From Burkholderiales bacterium (GTDB taxonomy: Bacteria; Pseudomonadota; Gammaproteobacteria; Burkholderiales; Burkholderiaceae_D), in contig JACOUL010000023.1 in NCBI GenBank assembly GCA_016177875.1, positions 1 through 64,000 of the forward strand: DNA of 64,000 nucleotides, in the 5' to 3' direction. Of the stretch, positions 53,159 to 62,621 are shown in pieces. Positions within the stretch are counted from its first letter, which is position 1. Each line of letters starts with the position of its first letter. Both the position numbers and the translations under genes were made by a program. The notes under the pieces are model-generated. The model saw only the letters and a program-made list of their open reading frames with translations, was not told where the DNA came from and made no database searches.

Positions 53159-54667
53159 ATGATGGAAACAGTAATCGATTTGCTGGCCGACTTGGGCGTC
53201 GATTTTGAACAATATCGCGGCAAGGATATTACAAGCCGTAGTCCGATCGACGGCAGCATCATGGAAGGTTTGCGTGCCGACGATGCTGAACAAGTCGCGC
53301 GGAAAATCGGCGCTGCGCACGATGCATTTCTCGCTTGGCGCCAAGTGCCGGCGCCGCGCCGCGGCGAGTTGATTCGCTTGTTCGGCGAAGAATTGCGCGC
53401 GCACAAAAGCGAGCTTGGCGAACTCGTTACGCGCGAGTCCGGCAAGATCCTGCAGGAAGGATTGGGTGAAGTGCAGGAGATGATCGATATCTGCGATTTC
53501 GCCGTGGGCCTGTCTCGCCAGCTTTATGGATTGACGATTTCTTCCGAGCGTCCGGGACATCGGATGATGGAGACTTGGCATCCACTGGGCGTGGTCGGCG
53601 TGATCTCGGCGTTTAATTTCCCTGTCGCGGTATGGTCATGGAATGCAGCGCTGGCATTCGTGTGCGGCGATGCAGTGGTGTGGAAGCCTTCTGAAAAAAC
53701 GCCGCTCACCGCCCTCGCGGTGCAAGCTTTGTTTGAACGCGCGATGCAGCGCTTAGGCGGCGATGCGCCGGCGGGGTTGTCGCAACTGATTATCGGCGAC
53801 GCTTCATGCGGGCAATCCTTGGTGGAGGATGCACGTGTGCCTCTGGTTTCCGCAACCGGCAGCACACGCATGGGGCGCGCGGTAGCCCAGCATTGCGCGC
53901 AGCGTCTGGCGCGCACGATTCTGGAGTTGGGCGGCAATAATGCCATGATCGTCGCGCCGACAGCCGATATCGAAATGGCGGTGCGCGCCATCGTGTTTTC
54001 CGCGGTGGGCACGGCCGGCCAGCGCTGCACTACGCTGCGCCGGCTGTTCGTGCATGAAGACATCTATGATGCATTGGTGCCGCGCCTGAAGAAAGTGTAC
54101 GCGTCGCTACCGATTGGTAATCCATTGGAAAAAACCACCTTAGTCGGCCCGCTCATCGATGGACAGGCATTCGCAGCCATGCAAGCGGCTTTGGCTGCTG
54201 CGAAATCCGAACAAGGCAAAATTTGCGGCGGCGAACGGATTGATGTGTCCGCGTGCGGCGGCGGATTTTACGTGCGTCCTGCATTAGTCGAGATGCCGGC
54301 GCAAACCATGACCATGCATCATGAAACCTTCGCGCCGATTCTCTATATCGTGCGCTACCGCGATTTGCCGCAAGCGATCGTTTGGAATAATGCCGTTCCG
54401 CAAGGCTTATCGTCTTCCATTTTTACGCGCGACCTGCGAGAAGCTGAACTCTTTATGTCGGCAACCGGCAGCGATTGCGGCATCGCCAACGTCAACATCG
54501 GGCCGAGCGGCGCGGAAATCGGCGGCGCATTCGGCGGCGAAAAAGATACCGGCGGCGGTCGTGAGTCAGGATCGGATGCATGGAAAGCGTATATGCGGCG
54601 CGCCACCAATACGGTTAACTACAGCGATGCGCTGCCGCTGGCGCAGGGAATCAGTTTCGAGATTTAA
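53159..54667 (+). CDS. Aldehyde dehydrogenase, AmaB/ALDH7-like (piperideine-6-carboxylate dehydrogenase)
   Basis: The protein has 502 residues with AGGAG ahead of the ATG. The catalytic Cys is in GTAGQRCTTLRR, and the Glu in RTILELGGNNAMIV. SGKILQEGLGEVQEMIDICD, the C-terminal RESGSDAWKAYMRRATNTVN and NVNIGPSGAEIGGAFGGE match the ALDH7 (antiquitin)/AmaB group that oxidises alpha-aminoadipate semialdehyde to aminoadipate. It is six bases after the saccharopine dehydrogenase-like gene, so lysine to aminoadipate is a reasonable pathway. It overlaps the convergent REC-EAL gene by four bases. Confidence 0.87.
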   Translation: MMETVIDLLADLGVDFEQYRGKDITSRSPIDGSIMEGLRADDAEQVARKIGAAHDAFLAWRQVPAPRRGELIRLFGEELRAHKSELGELVTRESGKILQEGLGEVQEMIDICDFAVGLSRQLYGLTISSERPGHRMMETWHPLGVVGVISAFNFPVAVWSWNAALAFVCGDAVVWKPSEKTPLTALAVQALFERAMQRLGGDAPAGLSQLIIGDASCGQSLVEDARVPLVSATGSTRMGRAVAQHCAQRLARTILELGGNNAMIVAPTADIEMAVRAIVFSAVGTAGQRCTTLRRLFVHEDIYDALVPRLKKVYASLPIGNPLEKTTLVGPLIDGQAFAAMQAALAAAKSEQGKICGGERIDVSACGGGFYVRPALVEMPAQTMTMHHETFAPILYIVRYRDLPQAIVWNNAVPQGLSSSIFTRDLREAELFMSATGSDCGIANVNIGPSGAEIGGAFGGEKDTGGGRESGSDAWKAYMRRATNTVNYSDALPLAQGISFEI

Positions 54668-56331
54668 TCAGCTGCAAGTAAGGGCATCGGCTTGCCGAAG
54701 TACCAGCCCTGCCCGTAAGCGACATTCAACTCGCGCAGCATTTCCACCGTCTCTAAGTCTTCCACCCATTCGGCAATTACCGATAGGCCGAACACGCGCG
54801 AAATTTCGACCATCGCTCGTACGAACACTTGGTCGTTCGGGCTCTTGGGCAGCTTGGCGATAAAGGAACCGTCGAGTTTCAAATAATCGAAATCGAGTTC
54901 CTTGATGTAATAGAAGGAGGAGAAGCCTACGCCGAAATCGTCCAATGCAAAGCGGCAGCCGAGTTCCTTGATGCGTTTGACGAAATGCCGCACTTCGTCG
55001 AGATTGTAAAAGGCTGCGGTTTCGGTCAATTCGAAGATGATGCGGTGCGGATCGATCGCCAGTTCGGCCATGCGGCTTTCGATGAACTGCAAGAGCGCGG
55101 GATCTCCTATTGATTTGCCGGAAAGGTTGATCGCTACGCCCGCGCCTTTGGGCAAGCGATCCGCTTCCGCCAAGCAGCGCGCCACGATCGCCAGGTCAAG
55201 CCGTTCAATCAAGCCGAACACTTCGCAGGTTTTGATCAGTTCACCGGTATTGCACGGCTTGCCGTTTTCATCCAGGAGCCGCAACAAGGCTTCGTAATGG
55301 CTGACTTGGCCGGATTGCAGATCGGTAATCGGTTGATAGTGCATTGCCATGCGCGAGGGATTGTCGAGTGCGGCGCGCACCAGTGACAGCGTGTTTAATT
55401 GGTGCGACAGCTCAAGCTTGCGCGCTTCATCGGCTTCCGAATAGATATGAACCTTGCTGCGGCTTTGCTGGCGCGCCAAGTGAAGCGCAAAATCGGCGCG
55501 ATTGAGCAATTCCTCGACATCGTTCGCGTTGTGCACGCAGACGCCGCCCCCGACAAGATTGAGGCTAAAGGCATCTCCCGACAAAACTATCTTGACGGCT
55601 TCAACTGCATGCACGATTGCGCCGGCATGCGCGTTCGTATCTTCGTGGCCGAGATCGGGAAGATAAGCGGAAAACACATCGCCGCCAAATCGCGCCAAAA
55701 GATCGGTGGGCGAGACGTGTTGCGCGAGCGCGTTCGCGGCCAGTTGCAGGATGCGATCTCCCTCGGCGCGGCCATAGCTATGATTGACATGGTTGACGCC
55801 GCTGATTTTGAAGAGCAGCAGGGCACCGCGCGCGGCGGGCAGCGTATGTCTGAGGCGTTCGGCCAGCTGCACGGCAAATTCGTTGCGATTGATAAGATTG
55901 GTGAGGCTGTCATGGCGGGCGGCATTGGTGGGATAACTTGCCGGGCTTTGCTCCTTTTCGTAGCGTGCAATCGCTTCGTTCAGCGTAGTGCGCAAATGAT
56001 CGATGCGCAGCGGCTTAGTGAGGTAGGCGTAAGCACCCCGCTTGAGCGAGGCGACTGCGTGTTCGGCGTCGTCATGCGTGCTGATCATGATGACCATGGG
56101 CGGCTTGCGCATTTGGCGGCAGGCTTCCAATAAGGCAATGCCGCCCATGCCGGGCATGGCAATGTCGCATAATACGACGTCGAACAAAGCTTGTTCGAAT
56201 AACGCGAGCGCTTCTTCGGCGCTGCCGGCGACTGCGACCGCAAAACCTAATTTTTCCAGCATGGATTTGCCGGCCAGACGTTCCACCGGACCGTCGTCGA
56301 CCACGAGCGCCGTCTTGTATTGATCAGTCAT
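54664..56331 (-). CDS. Response regulator with degenerate GGDEF and EAL domains (c-di-GMP phosphodiesterase)
   Basis: The protein has 555 residues. Receiver domain 1-125 with acidic pocket VVDDGPVE and phospho-Asp 56 in LCDIAMP. The GGDEF motif at 216-220 reads GGDVF, so cyclase activity is probably lost although the fold may still sense GTP. The EAL domain is intact: HYEALLRL (EAL 347-349) and DDFGVGFSSFYYIKELDFDY. It should degrade c-di-GMP under control of phosphorylation. It is the third gene of a minus-strand cassette with a CheY-like protein (5 bases apart) and a hybrid Hpt protein. Confidence 0.92.
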   Translation of the reverse strand: MTDQYKTALVVDDGPVERLAGKSMLEKLGFAVAVAGSAEEALALFEQALFDVVLCDIAMPGMGGIALLEACRQMRKPPMVIMISTHDDAEHAVASLKRGAYAYLTKPLRIDHLRTTLNEAIARYEKEQSPASYPTNAARHDSLTNLINRNEFAVQLAERLRHTLPAARGALLLFKISGVNHVNHSYGRAEGDRILQLAANALAQHVSPTDLLARFGGDVFSAYLPDLGHEDTNAHAGAIVHAVEAVKIVLSGDAFSLNLVGGGVCVHNANDVEELLNRADFALHLARQQSRSKVHIYSEADEARKLELSHQLNTLSLVRAALDNPSRMAMHYQPITDLQSGQVSHYEALLRLLDENGKPCNTGELIKTCEVFGLIERLDLAIVARCLAEADRLPKGAGVAINLSGKSIGDPALLQFIESRMAELAIDPHRIIFELTETAAFYNLDEVRHFVKRIKELGCRFALDDFGVGFSSFYYIKELDFDYLKLDGSFIAKLPKSPNDQVFVRAMVEISRVFGLSVIAEWVEDLETVEMLRELNVAYGQGWYFGKPMPLLAAD

Positions 56332-56336
56332 GCTGT

Positions 56337-56732
56337 TTAACGATTGGATTTGAGGCAGGCTTCGATCGCGTCGGTGAGCTTTGCTGCGGTAAACGGTTTA
56401 ACGACAAAGCCGTTGGCCCCCGCTTGCAATGCATTGCGTACGTTATCCATGGTCGAAATTGCGCTGACCATGATGATGCCGGTTTGCGGCAATTTGCGCC
56501 GGATCTCTTGGGTGGCCTCGTTGCCGTTCATCTTGGGCATTTGTATGTCCATGAATACGACATGAGGTCTGAGGCTCGCGCACATTTCAAGGGCTTTTTC
56601 GCCGTCGGCTGCTTCGCCGACTACATTGAACAAATGCTCTTGCAGCAGCAGGCGCAGCACATAGCGTGTCGTCGCGTCATCATCTGCGATGAGCACGTTG
56701 ATATTGGCATTTTTTTTGAGTGGATTGATCAT
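56337..56732 (-). CDS. CheY-like response regulator
   Basis: The protein has 131 residues, a lone receiver domain. Acidic pocket VLIADDDATTRYVLRLLL, phospho-Asp in VVFMDIQMPKMNGNEATQEI, Thr/Ser and Lys in IIMVSAIS and FVVKPFTAAKL. With no output domain it must signal by protein contact. It lies five bases from the REC-EAL gene and seven from the Hpt hybrid gene, so it probably takes phosphate from that hybrid's Hpt. Confidence 0.92.
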   Translation of the reverse strand: MINPLKKNANINVLIADDDATTRYVLRLLLQEHLFNVVGEAADGEKALEMCASLRPHVVFMDIQMPKMNGNEATQEIRRKLPQTGIIMVSAISTMDNVRNALQAGANGFVVKPFTAAKLTDAIEACLKSNR

Positions 56733-56739
56733 CGTGTTT

Positions 56740-58236
56740 CTAGGTCGATTCGATCATGGTTTTCAATCGCGCTTCAATTTTCGCGTATTCCATTGTAATT
56801 GCAGAAAGTTTCACTTCGATGTCTTGTAAATTGGATGCTTTGCTGCGCATTTCTACTTCTCTGCAGATTGCGGCTAATGCGGTCGCGCCGATCGAAACGC
56901 AGCTGCCGGAGAGCGAATGCGCCACTTGTGCAACTTGCCGAGCGTCATGCGTTGCGGCCGCTTCGCGCAAAGCCTCGATGCGTTTCGGGCTATCGGATAA
57001 ATAGACGGCAGCAAGTGCGGCAAAATCGGCGCCAAACATTTGTTGCATGGCCGCTAGCTCATCGCTGCCTGGTGCGGCAGCAGAAGTGGGCGTGACCTTC
57101 TTCGGCATCAACCAGCGCGATAAGGCGGTGCGTAAATCGCTTAAGCGAATCGGCTTGGCGAGAAAATCATCCATGCCGGCTTCAGCGCACCGTTCGCGTT
57201 CACCTTGGATGGTGGATGCTGTGACAGCAATGATGGGTGTGTGGCCTTCGGTTTCCGCTGCCCGGATGGTCGTGGTGGCTTGATAGCCGTCCATGCGAGG
57301 CATTTGGCAATCCATCAAAATAACGTCGTAATGGCGATGAGCATGCATAGCCACCGCTTGCCGGCCGTCGACCGCCGCTTCGGCATGGCAACCGAGATTT
57401 TCCAGCAAGCGCAGCGCGACTTGGCGGTTGATGTGCACATCGTCTGCCACGAGTACACGATAGCCGGAAAACGGGCGCGCATTTTCTTGTTCGGGCACAC
57501 TCAGGGGGAGGCTCTCGCAGGCGATAAAGCCCGGCTCCTTGCCGTTCTGCATGGCTTGACTGAACGCACCGAGAACATCTTCCAGGGCTTGCTGCGGCAA
57601 GGGCCAAGTCAGCCAAGCGGAAAATCCGGCGTGCGCCAATCGGTCTCTCACGTCGCCGTCGGCGGGCGTACCGATCAGCACCAAGCGTAGTTCACGATAG
57701 GCAGGGTCGGACTTGAGTGCGGCGCCGAGGGTTTCGCCATCCACACCGGGTAGCTGGCGATCGAGGAAGGCGACATGGTAAGGCGCGTTTGCGCTCGATG
57801 CCTGCTCCATCGCATTCAATACCGCTGCGGCGGATTCCACCCCGGTAGCGTCCACGCCAGCCTGCGTTAATGCTTGCGCCAGTAAGGTGCGCTGGCGCGT
57901 ATCGGCGTGGGCGAATAAGACGCGCAAGTGCAAAGGGCGTTTGGCCGAGTTCGCAGCCGCGGAGGCAGTTAGTGCGCCTAAATCGGCAAAGCCGGGGATA
58001 TTGTCCAAGCGCTTCAATAATTGCTCGGCACTGGCGTAGGCGGTTACTGCCAGTTCGCGCTGAGACGGGGTGAGTTCACCGGCAAGCAAGAGCTCAAGCG
58101 TGCCGATGATGCCATTCATCGGCGTGCGGATTTGATGGCTGATATTGATTTCGGCTGCGGGCACGTCTTGTTCGCGCTGGTTTTCCCGCTTGTTATTCGG
58201 TTGCACGGTGGTCCCTTGGTCATTCGTTCCAGTCAA
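56740..58236 (-). CDS. Phosphorelay protein HisKA-REC-REC-Hpt without an ATPase domain
   Basis: The protein has 498 residues. A HisKA-like helix has phospho-His 34 in INISHQIRTPMNGII, but no HATPase (N, G1, G2 boxes) follows. Instead come a degenerate receiver (about 102-225, phospho-Asp 159 present but acidic pair replaced by AHAD), a full receiver (about 258-375, DD 265-266, Asp 309, Lys 361) and an Hpt domain (H440 in VAHSLSGSC). It cannot autophosphorylate and must receive phosphate from another kinase. It is the first gene of the c-di-GMP cassette with the CheY and REC-EAL genes. Confidence 0.85.
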   Translation of the reverse strand: MTGTNDQGTTVQPNNKRENQREQDVPAAEINISHQIRTPMNGIIGTLELLLAGELTPSQRELAVTAYASAEQLLKRLDNIPGFADLGALTASAAANSAKRPLHLRVLFAHADTRQRTLLAQALTQAGVDATGVESAAAVLNAMEQASSANAPYHVAFLDRQLPGVDGETLGAALKSDPAYRELRLVLIGTPADGDVRDRLAHAGFSAWLTWPLPQQALEDVLGAFSQAMQNGKEPGFIACESLPLSVPEQENARPFSGYRVLVADDVHINRQVALRLLENLGCHAEAAVDGRQAVAMHAHRHYDVILMDCQMPRMDGYQATTTIRAAETEGHTPIIAVTASTIQGERERCAEAGMDDFLAKPIRLSDLRTALSRWLMPKKVTPTSAAAPGSDELAAMQQMFGADFAALAAVYLSDSPKRIEALREAAATHDARQVAQVAHSLSGSCVSIGATALAAICREVEMRSKASNLQDIEVKLSAITMEYAKIEARLKTMIEST

Positions 58237-58369
58237 TCTTAGAACGTCTCACTCAATGAAACAAGCGTGAAGAGAGGATTGTCGCTTTGGGCAAGCTTTC
58301 CGTTTCTCTCGAATACGTGCAGTTTTTTGATTTGTCGTAGCAAATCGTCAACGGCACGCAGCGGCGTTT

Positions 58370-59047
58370 CTATTGCGCAGGTATGTGCACCATCGGCGTG
58401 CGCTTTGTTTCCAGCCAGGCGGCCAGGCCGGTAAAAATGGCGTAAAAGACGAGCCCTTCCATTGCGGCGATATGTTGAGTAACAGGCGGCGGGCCGAAAG
58501 AAATGACGACTTGGACGGCTAGCATGACGAGGCCAAGCGCGATGACGCCGTATTCGCCGAGCGTCGATGTCGCGCGAGTCGTGCGCAGGTAGAGCCAAAT
58601 GCAGCCGAATAAAAGGACGACTTCGAGCATGAGCGCCGGCACCGCATAATTCCACAAACCTAAGCCGACCTTGTGAGTGTCGCCGAACAGCGGCAAATCC
58701 GGCACGTGAACGACATAGTCCAGCAGCCAATGCGAAAACACGGCCAGGGCCAAGATCACGCCGGTTTTCATCGCCTCACGCGAACGGCGCCAATTTCTGC
58801 ACAGGAGATAGATCAATATGCCCCAGCCGAGCGCACCGGCCAGGCTGTGCGTATAAGGCATGTAATACAAGTCGAGCGGATTGGATGCGGTAAAGCCGGG
58901 CACGATGCGAAATTTTTCGATATCCAGCAAGACCAGGCTCGCCCATGCGATGTCGACGAACTGCACCGCCAGAAAAAGTACCCATAGCGGCAGTTTTTTC
59001 TCCATGCTTTTGGCGGCAAAACTCACGGCATAGTGACCGATGAACAT
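58370..59047 (-). CDS. Membrane protein of the YdjM/DUF457-like metal-dependent hydrolase type
   Basis: The protein has 225 residues with about six TM helices. MFIGHYAVSFAAKSM at the start, YTHSLAGALGWG and FSHWLLDYVVHVPDLPL give His/Asp-rich edges like those of the YdjM or phospholipase-like membrane hydrolases. No substrate is known. It is located between the cassette and the large hybrid kinase on the same strand, ending 134 bases upstream of the cassette. Confidence 0.72.
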   Translation of the reverse strand: MFIGHYAVSFAAKSMEKKLPLWVLFLAVQFVDIAWASLVLLDIEKFRIVPGFTASNPLDLYYMPYTHSLAGALGWGILIYLLCRNWRRSREAMKTGVILALAVFSHWLLDYVVHVPDLPLFGDTHKVGLGLWNYAVPALMLEVVLLFGCIWLYLRTTRATSTLGEYGVIALGLVMLAVQVVISFGPPPVTQHIAAMEGLVFYAIFTGLAAWLETKRTPMVHIPAQ

Positions 59048-59065
59048 GTGTCGAGATCTTTTGCG

Positions 59066-62000
59066 TCAGCCCGCGACGGGTAGCGCAGTCAAACCTTGCT
59101 CAAGCGCTTGCACGGTTTGTTCGATGGCATGCCGGAAATGCTGTAATTGATCGGCAGTGGCGCTTTCATCTTTGATGGCGTCTTCGGTGGCCGCAGCCGC
59201 TTCGGCAAGCCGATTTGCGCTGACGTTCGCGGCCATGCCGCGAATTAAATGGGAAATTTCGCGCAAGGTCGCGCGATCATCCTCTTTTAGCGCGGCATTG
59301 TAGCGGCCGAGAGCGTCGTTCAAATTCGGCAGCACCATGGCAAGAATGCGGTGATAGATATCGATACTGCCGCCGATGCGCTCCAACATTTCGTTCGCAT
59401 CAAAGCCGGGAATGTCGAGCGGCTTATGAGCAGAAGCGGGGGCGGCAGCCTCATGACCTTTCGGTACGGCGAGAGGGCTCGCATCCGTTTGGCCGGCGTC
59501 GAGCCAGCGTTCCAGCGTTTGATAGAATAACTTGGGATCAATCGGTTTGGCGATATGGTCTTGCATGCCGCTTTGCAGGCATTCCTGGCGCTCGTCGACG
59601 GTAGCGTGAGCCGTCATGGCGATAATCGGCAGCGTTGCAAAGCGTGCATCGGCGCGTATCCGCATGGCGGCATCATGGCCGCTCAATTCGGGCATTTGCA
59701 AATCCATTAAAACGAGGTCGTAGGCGTTTCGGCCGCCGGCCAGTACTTTTTCCACAGCGATGACGCCGTTATCGGCAATGTCAACGCTGAGGCCGGCCGC
59801 TTCCAGCATTTCTTTTGCGATTTGCTGGTTGACTTCATTGTCTTCGGCCAAAAGTACCTTGCGGCCGCCAAGATCTGGTATTGCTCGTTGATGCATGGGC
59901 TGGCCGGAACGGTTGCCGTCTTTGGCCAGCATGCGCGCCAGCATGTCATGTAATAGCGAGGCATTGACCGGCTTAAAGATGACGCCGGCTACCGGCGCCG
60001 CATCGGCTTGCTGCAATACTTCCGAGCGGTCGCGGGCCGTTACCAAAATAACTCTCGGCGTTTGGCCGAGGCTTGCATCTTTGATGGCATGCGCAAGCTC
60101 GATGCCGGTCATGCGCGGCATGCCCACATCCGACATCACCAGGTCGTAACGATGCGCTTCATCGGCGGCGCGAATCGCGGCCAAGGCTTCGGCGGCTGTC
60201 GCCGCGGTATTGACCTGCATGCGAAAGCCGCGCAATGCACTGGCCAATACTTCTTGTGCATCCAAATCGTCGTCGACCACCAATACGCGACGCCCCGCAA
60301 GCGAGGTTGCCGATGTGGCGCCATGGCTGACCGTTTGCGTGCTGGTATGGAAGCGCAGGGCAAAGCTGAACACCGAACCGCGATCGTATTCGCTTTGCAC
60401 GTCGATCGCGCCGCCCATCATTTCCACCAGGCGCTTGCTAATGGTCAGTCCGAGGCCGGTGCCGCCATATTTACGGGTAGTCGAGCCATCGGCTTGGGTG
60501 AAAGCTTGGAACAGGCGAGCCAGCTGTTCCGGCGTCATGCCGATGCCGGTGTCCCGCACTTCAAAACGCAGGTGCACTGAGTCCGGTCCAGAGTCGAGCA
60601 AGCTGCAACGAACGTGAATCTCGCCTTTGGAGGTGAACTTGACGGCGTTGCTGACCAAGTTGGTGAGCACTTGGCCTAAGCGCAGCGGATCGCCAAGTAA
60701 ATGGTCGGGGACTTCGGGCGCGACTTCGCAGCGGTAGGCGAGTCCTTTTTCCGTGAGACGTTGACCGGTAACGGTGGCGACATTGTCCAGCACTTCGGTT
60801 AAGGAAAAGTCGATTGCTTCCAAATCGAGCTTGCCGGCTTCGATCTTGGAAAAATCCAGGATGTCGTTAATGATGCCGAGCAGCGCATTGGCGGCGCGGT
60901 GAATTTTTTCGACATAATCGCGCTGCTTGGCGCTCAATTCCGTTTTCAGCGCCAGGTAAGCCATGCCGATGACGGCATTCATCGGCGTACGGATTTCGTG
61001 GCTCATGTTGGCCAGGAATGCCGACTTTGCATGGGAAGCGTCTTCCGCCACTTGCTTGGCAACTTCCAGCGCGCGTTCGCGTTCGAGGAGTTTTTGGTTT
61101 GCCAGCGATAGTTCCGCCGTGCGCTCTTCTACGCGCTTTTCCAGCACGCGTTCGGAATGCTTCAAGGTGTCGACCAGTTCTTGCTGAGCTTGTTCCTTTT
61201 CTTTCTTTAGTTGGTTGAAGCGATCCGCCAACGCGAGTGAAAGCAAGAGCATCTCCGCGGCGGAACCGATTTGCATGCCGTAGATCGTGATAAACGTCGG
61301 CACCGTCAAGCCTAAACTACGGCCGGCGGTGAGTACGGCCGCCCCGACCAGGCAGCCGAATGCCAGCAAAAAAATCGGCGCGCTGCGCTGCTTGCGTTTG
61401 AGGCATACCAGTGCGACCGTCAAGGCCAGCAGCATATTCAAGGCATCGATCGCAATGCCGATACGGATCATTTTGTCGAACGACAGAGCAAATCCCGTCA
61501 TTTGCAGCAAATTGATGCCCATGAAGAAAACCATCACGCGGTCGAGCATAGGAACGGTCTCGCGCGTTGCCAGCAGCCGCCGCTCAAACAGCAATAAACA
61601 GAAACCATTGCTGGCAAAACCGATCATGGAGGCGATGCGTGCCCAATTCGGCGATTCCGGCCACAAGAATTGGTAACCGAGACCGCTATAGGAGCCCAAC
61701 GCCAACGCGCTGCTGAGGATAAAAAGTACGTAGTAAAAGTAAGCGCGGTCGCGCAGCGCTACAAACAGCAGCAGGTTATAAATGCCCAGTGCCAGCAGCA
61801 TGCCGAAATACAGGCTTTGCACCATGTATTCGCTTAACGCATGCATTCTGAAGGCGGACGGCACCCACAATTTGCCGGGAATATCGACCGAGGTCCCGGA
61901 CACTACGCGCATGTAATAGACGGTGTCCGCTTTGGCGGGAATGTTCAGCGGGAATACGAAATTGCGATGAGGCGTCGGCCGTTCGACGAACGGCCGCTCA

Positions 62001-62416
62001 TGCCCGGTGAGAATGCGTTCGAATCCCTTCTCGCCTGGTTTGTAGAACTCGACGCGATGCAAATGGGGATAGCCGATTTCGAGCCAGCGTTCTAGATCCA
62101 TCTGTTCTGAATTGCGCAAATTCAGGCGTAACCAAATCGCCGAGCGACTGAGGCCGAAATTAACGGAATCGCCTTTGCGTTGATACGGTTGAAAGCGAGC
62201 GGCCGTTCCGTCTTTCACGATATCGTCGATGGTCAACTGCTGCGTCGTATCTTCCAGCACTTCCCAATACGGCGTGAGATTAATCGGCACCGCTGTGACT
62301 TTTGCAAACACGTTGGTGCTACCGACGCTTGAGAGCTCGACGCGCTCTGCGTGCGCGGAGCCACTTCCCAAGGCAAAGGCCAAGATCAACAACAGCAATC
62401 GAAAAAATAAACCCAT
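59066..62416 (-). CDS. Hybrid histidine kinase with 7TM-DISM sensor, two receivers and Hpt
   Basis: ATG 62416 gives 1116 residues with a signal peptide (MGLFFRLLLLILAFALGSGS). A TTG at 62488 would add 24 residues and lacks support. Layout: periplasmic 7TMR-DISM extracellular domain (about 26-195), seven TM helices (about 200-405), coiled coil, HisKA (His473 in FLANMSHEIR), HATPase (LVSNAVKFTS, DTGIGM, GGTGLGLTI), REC1 (Asp763), REC2 (Asp905, MDLQMPELSG) and Hpt (His1056 in EISHLIRGMA). A complete phosphorelay in one chain, likely sensing carbohydrates or other envelope signals. It could feed the separate cassette downstream. Confidence 0.93.
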   Translation of the reverse strand: MGLFFRLLLLILAFALGSGSAHAERVELSSVGSTNVFAKVTAVPINLTPYWEVLEDTTQQLTIDDIVKDGTAARFQPYQRKGDSVNFGLSRSAIWLRLNLRNSEQMDLERWLEIGYPHLHRVEFYKPGEKGFERILTGHERPFVERPTPHRNFVFPLNIPAKADTVYYMRVVSGTSVDIPGKLWVPSAFRMHALSEYMVQSLYFGMLLALGIYNLLLFVALRDRAYFYYVLFILSSALALGSYSGLGYQFLWPESPNWARIASMIGFASNGFCLLLFERRLLATRETVPMLDRVMVFFMGINLLQMTGFALSFDKMIRIGIAIDALNMLLALTVALVCLKRKQRSAPIFLLAFGCLVGAAVLTAGRSLGLTVPTFITIYGMQIGSAAEMLLLSLALADRFNQLKKEKEQAQQELVDTLKHSERVLEKRVEERTAELSLANQKLLERERALEVAKQVAEDASHAKSAFLANMSHEIRTPMNAVIGMAYLALKTELSAKQRDYVEKIHRAANALLGIINDILDFSKIEAGKLDLEAIDFSLTEVLDNVATVTGQRLTEKGLAYRCEVAPEVPDHLLGDPLRLGQVLTNLVSNAVKFTSKGEIHVRCSLLDSGPDSVHLRFEVRDTGIGMTPEQLARLFQAFTQADGSTTRKYGGTGLGLTISKRLVEMMGGAIDVQSEYDRGSVFSFALRFHTSTQTVSHGATSATSLAGRRVLVVDDDLDAQEVLASALRGFRMQVNTAATAAEALAAIRAADEAHRYDLVMSDVGMPRMTGIELAHAIKDASLGQTPRVILVTARDRSEVLQQADAAPVAGVIFKPVNASLLHDMLARMLAKDGNRSGQPMHQRAIPDLGGRKVLLAEDNEVNQQIAKEMLEAAGLSVDIADNGVIAVEKVLAGGRNAYDLVLMDLQMPELSGHDAAMRIRADARFATLPIIAMTAHATVDERQECLQSGMQDHIAKPIDPKLFYQTLERWLDAGQTDASPLAVPKGHEAAAPASAHKPLDIPGFDANEMLERIGGSIDIYHRILAMVLPNLNDALGRYNAALKEDDRATLREISHLIRGMAANVSANRLAEAAAATEDAIKDESATADQLQHFRHAIEQTVQALEQGLTALPVAG

Positions 62417-62488
62417 GAAAAAGCGCGCGGTGAGGGGGAAATCAGGTTTCAAATCTGCAACAAATTCTATCGCAGCAATTTCATTCAA

Positions 62489-62621
62489 ATTCGATAAATC
62501 CCACTTTAGTCGGAGATAAACAACGTTAGCTCTTTAAAAGTTTCCAGTTGTTAATGAAATCACATAATATGGCCTGCAAAAAAACGGCCGCTAAGAATGC
62601 CGGTTCATTTGGGAGATACCT
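62489..62621. promoter_or_regulatory. Divergent intergenic region between hybrid kinase and GMC oxidoreductase
   Basis: About 130-200 bases between the two starts include AT-rich stretches (AATTTCATTCAAATTCGATA). Promoters for both genes must be here, but no operator palindrome was noticed. Confidence 0.3.
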
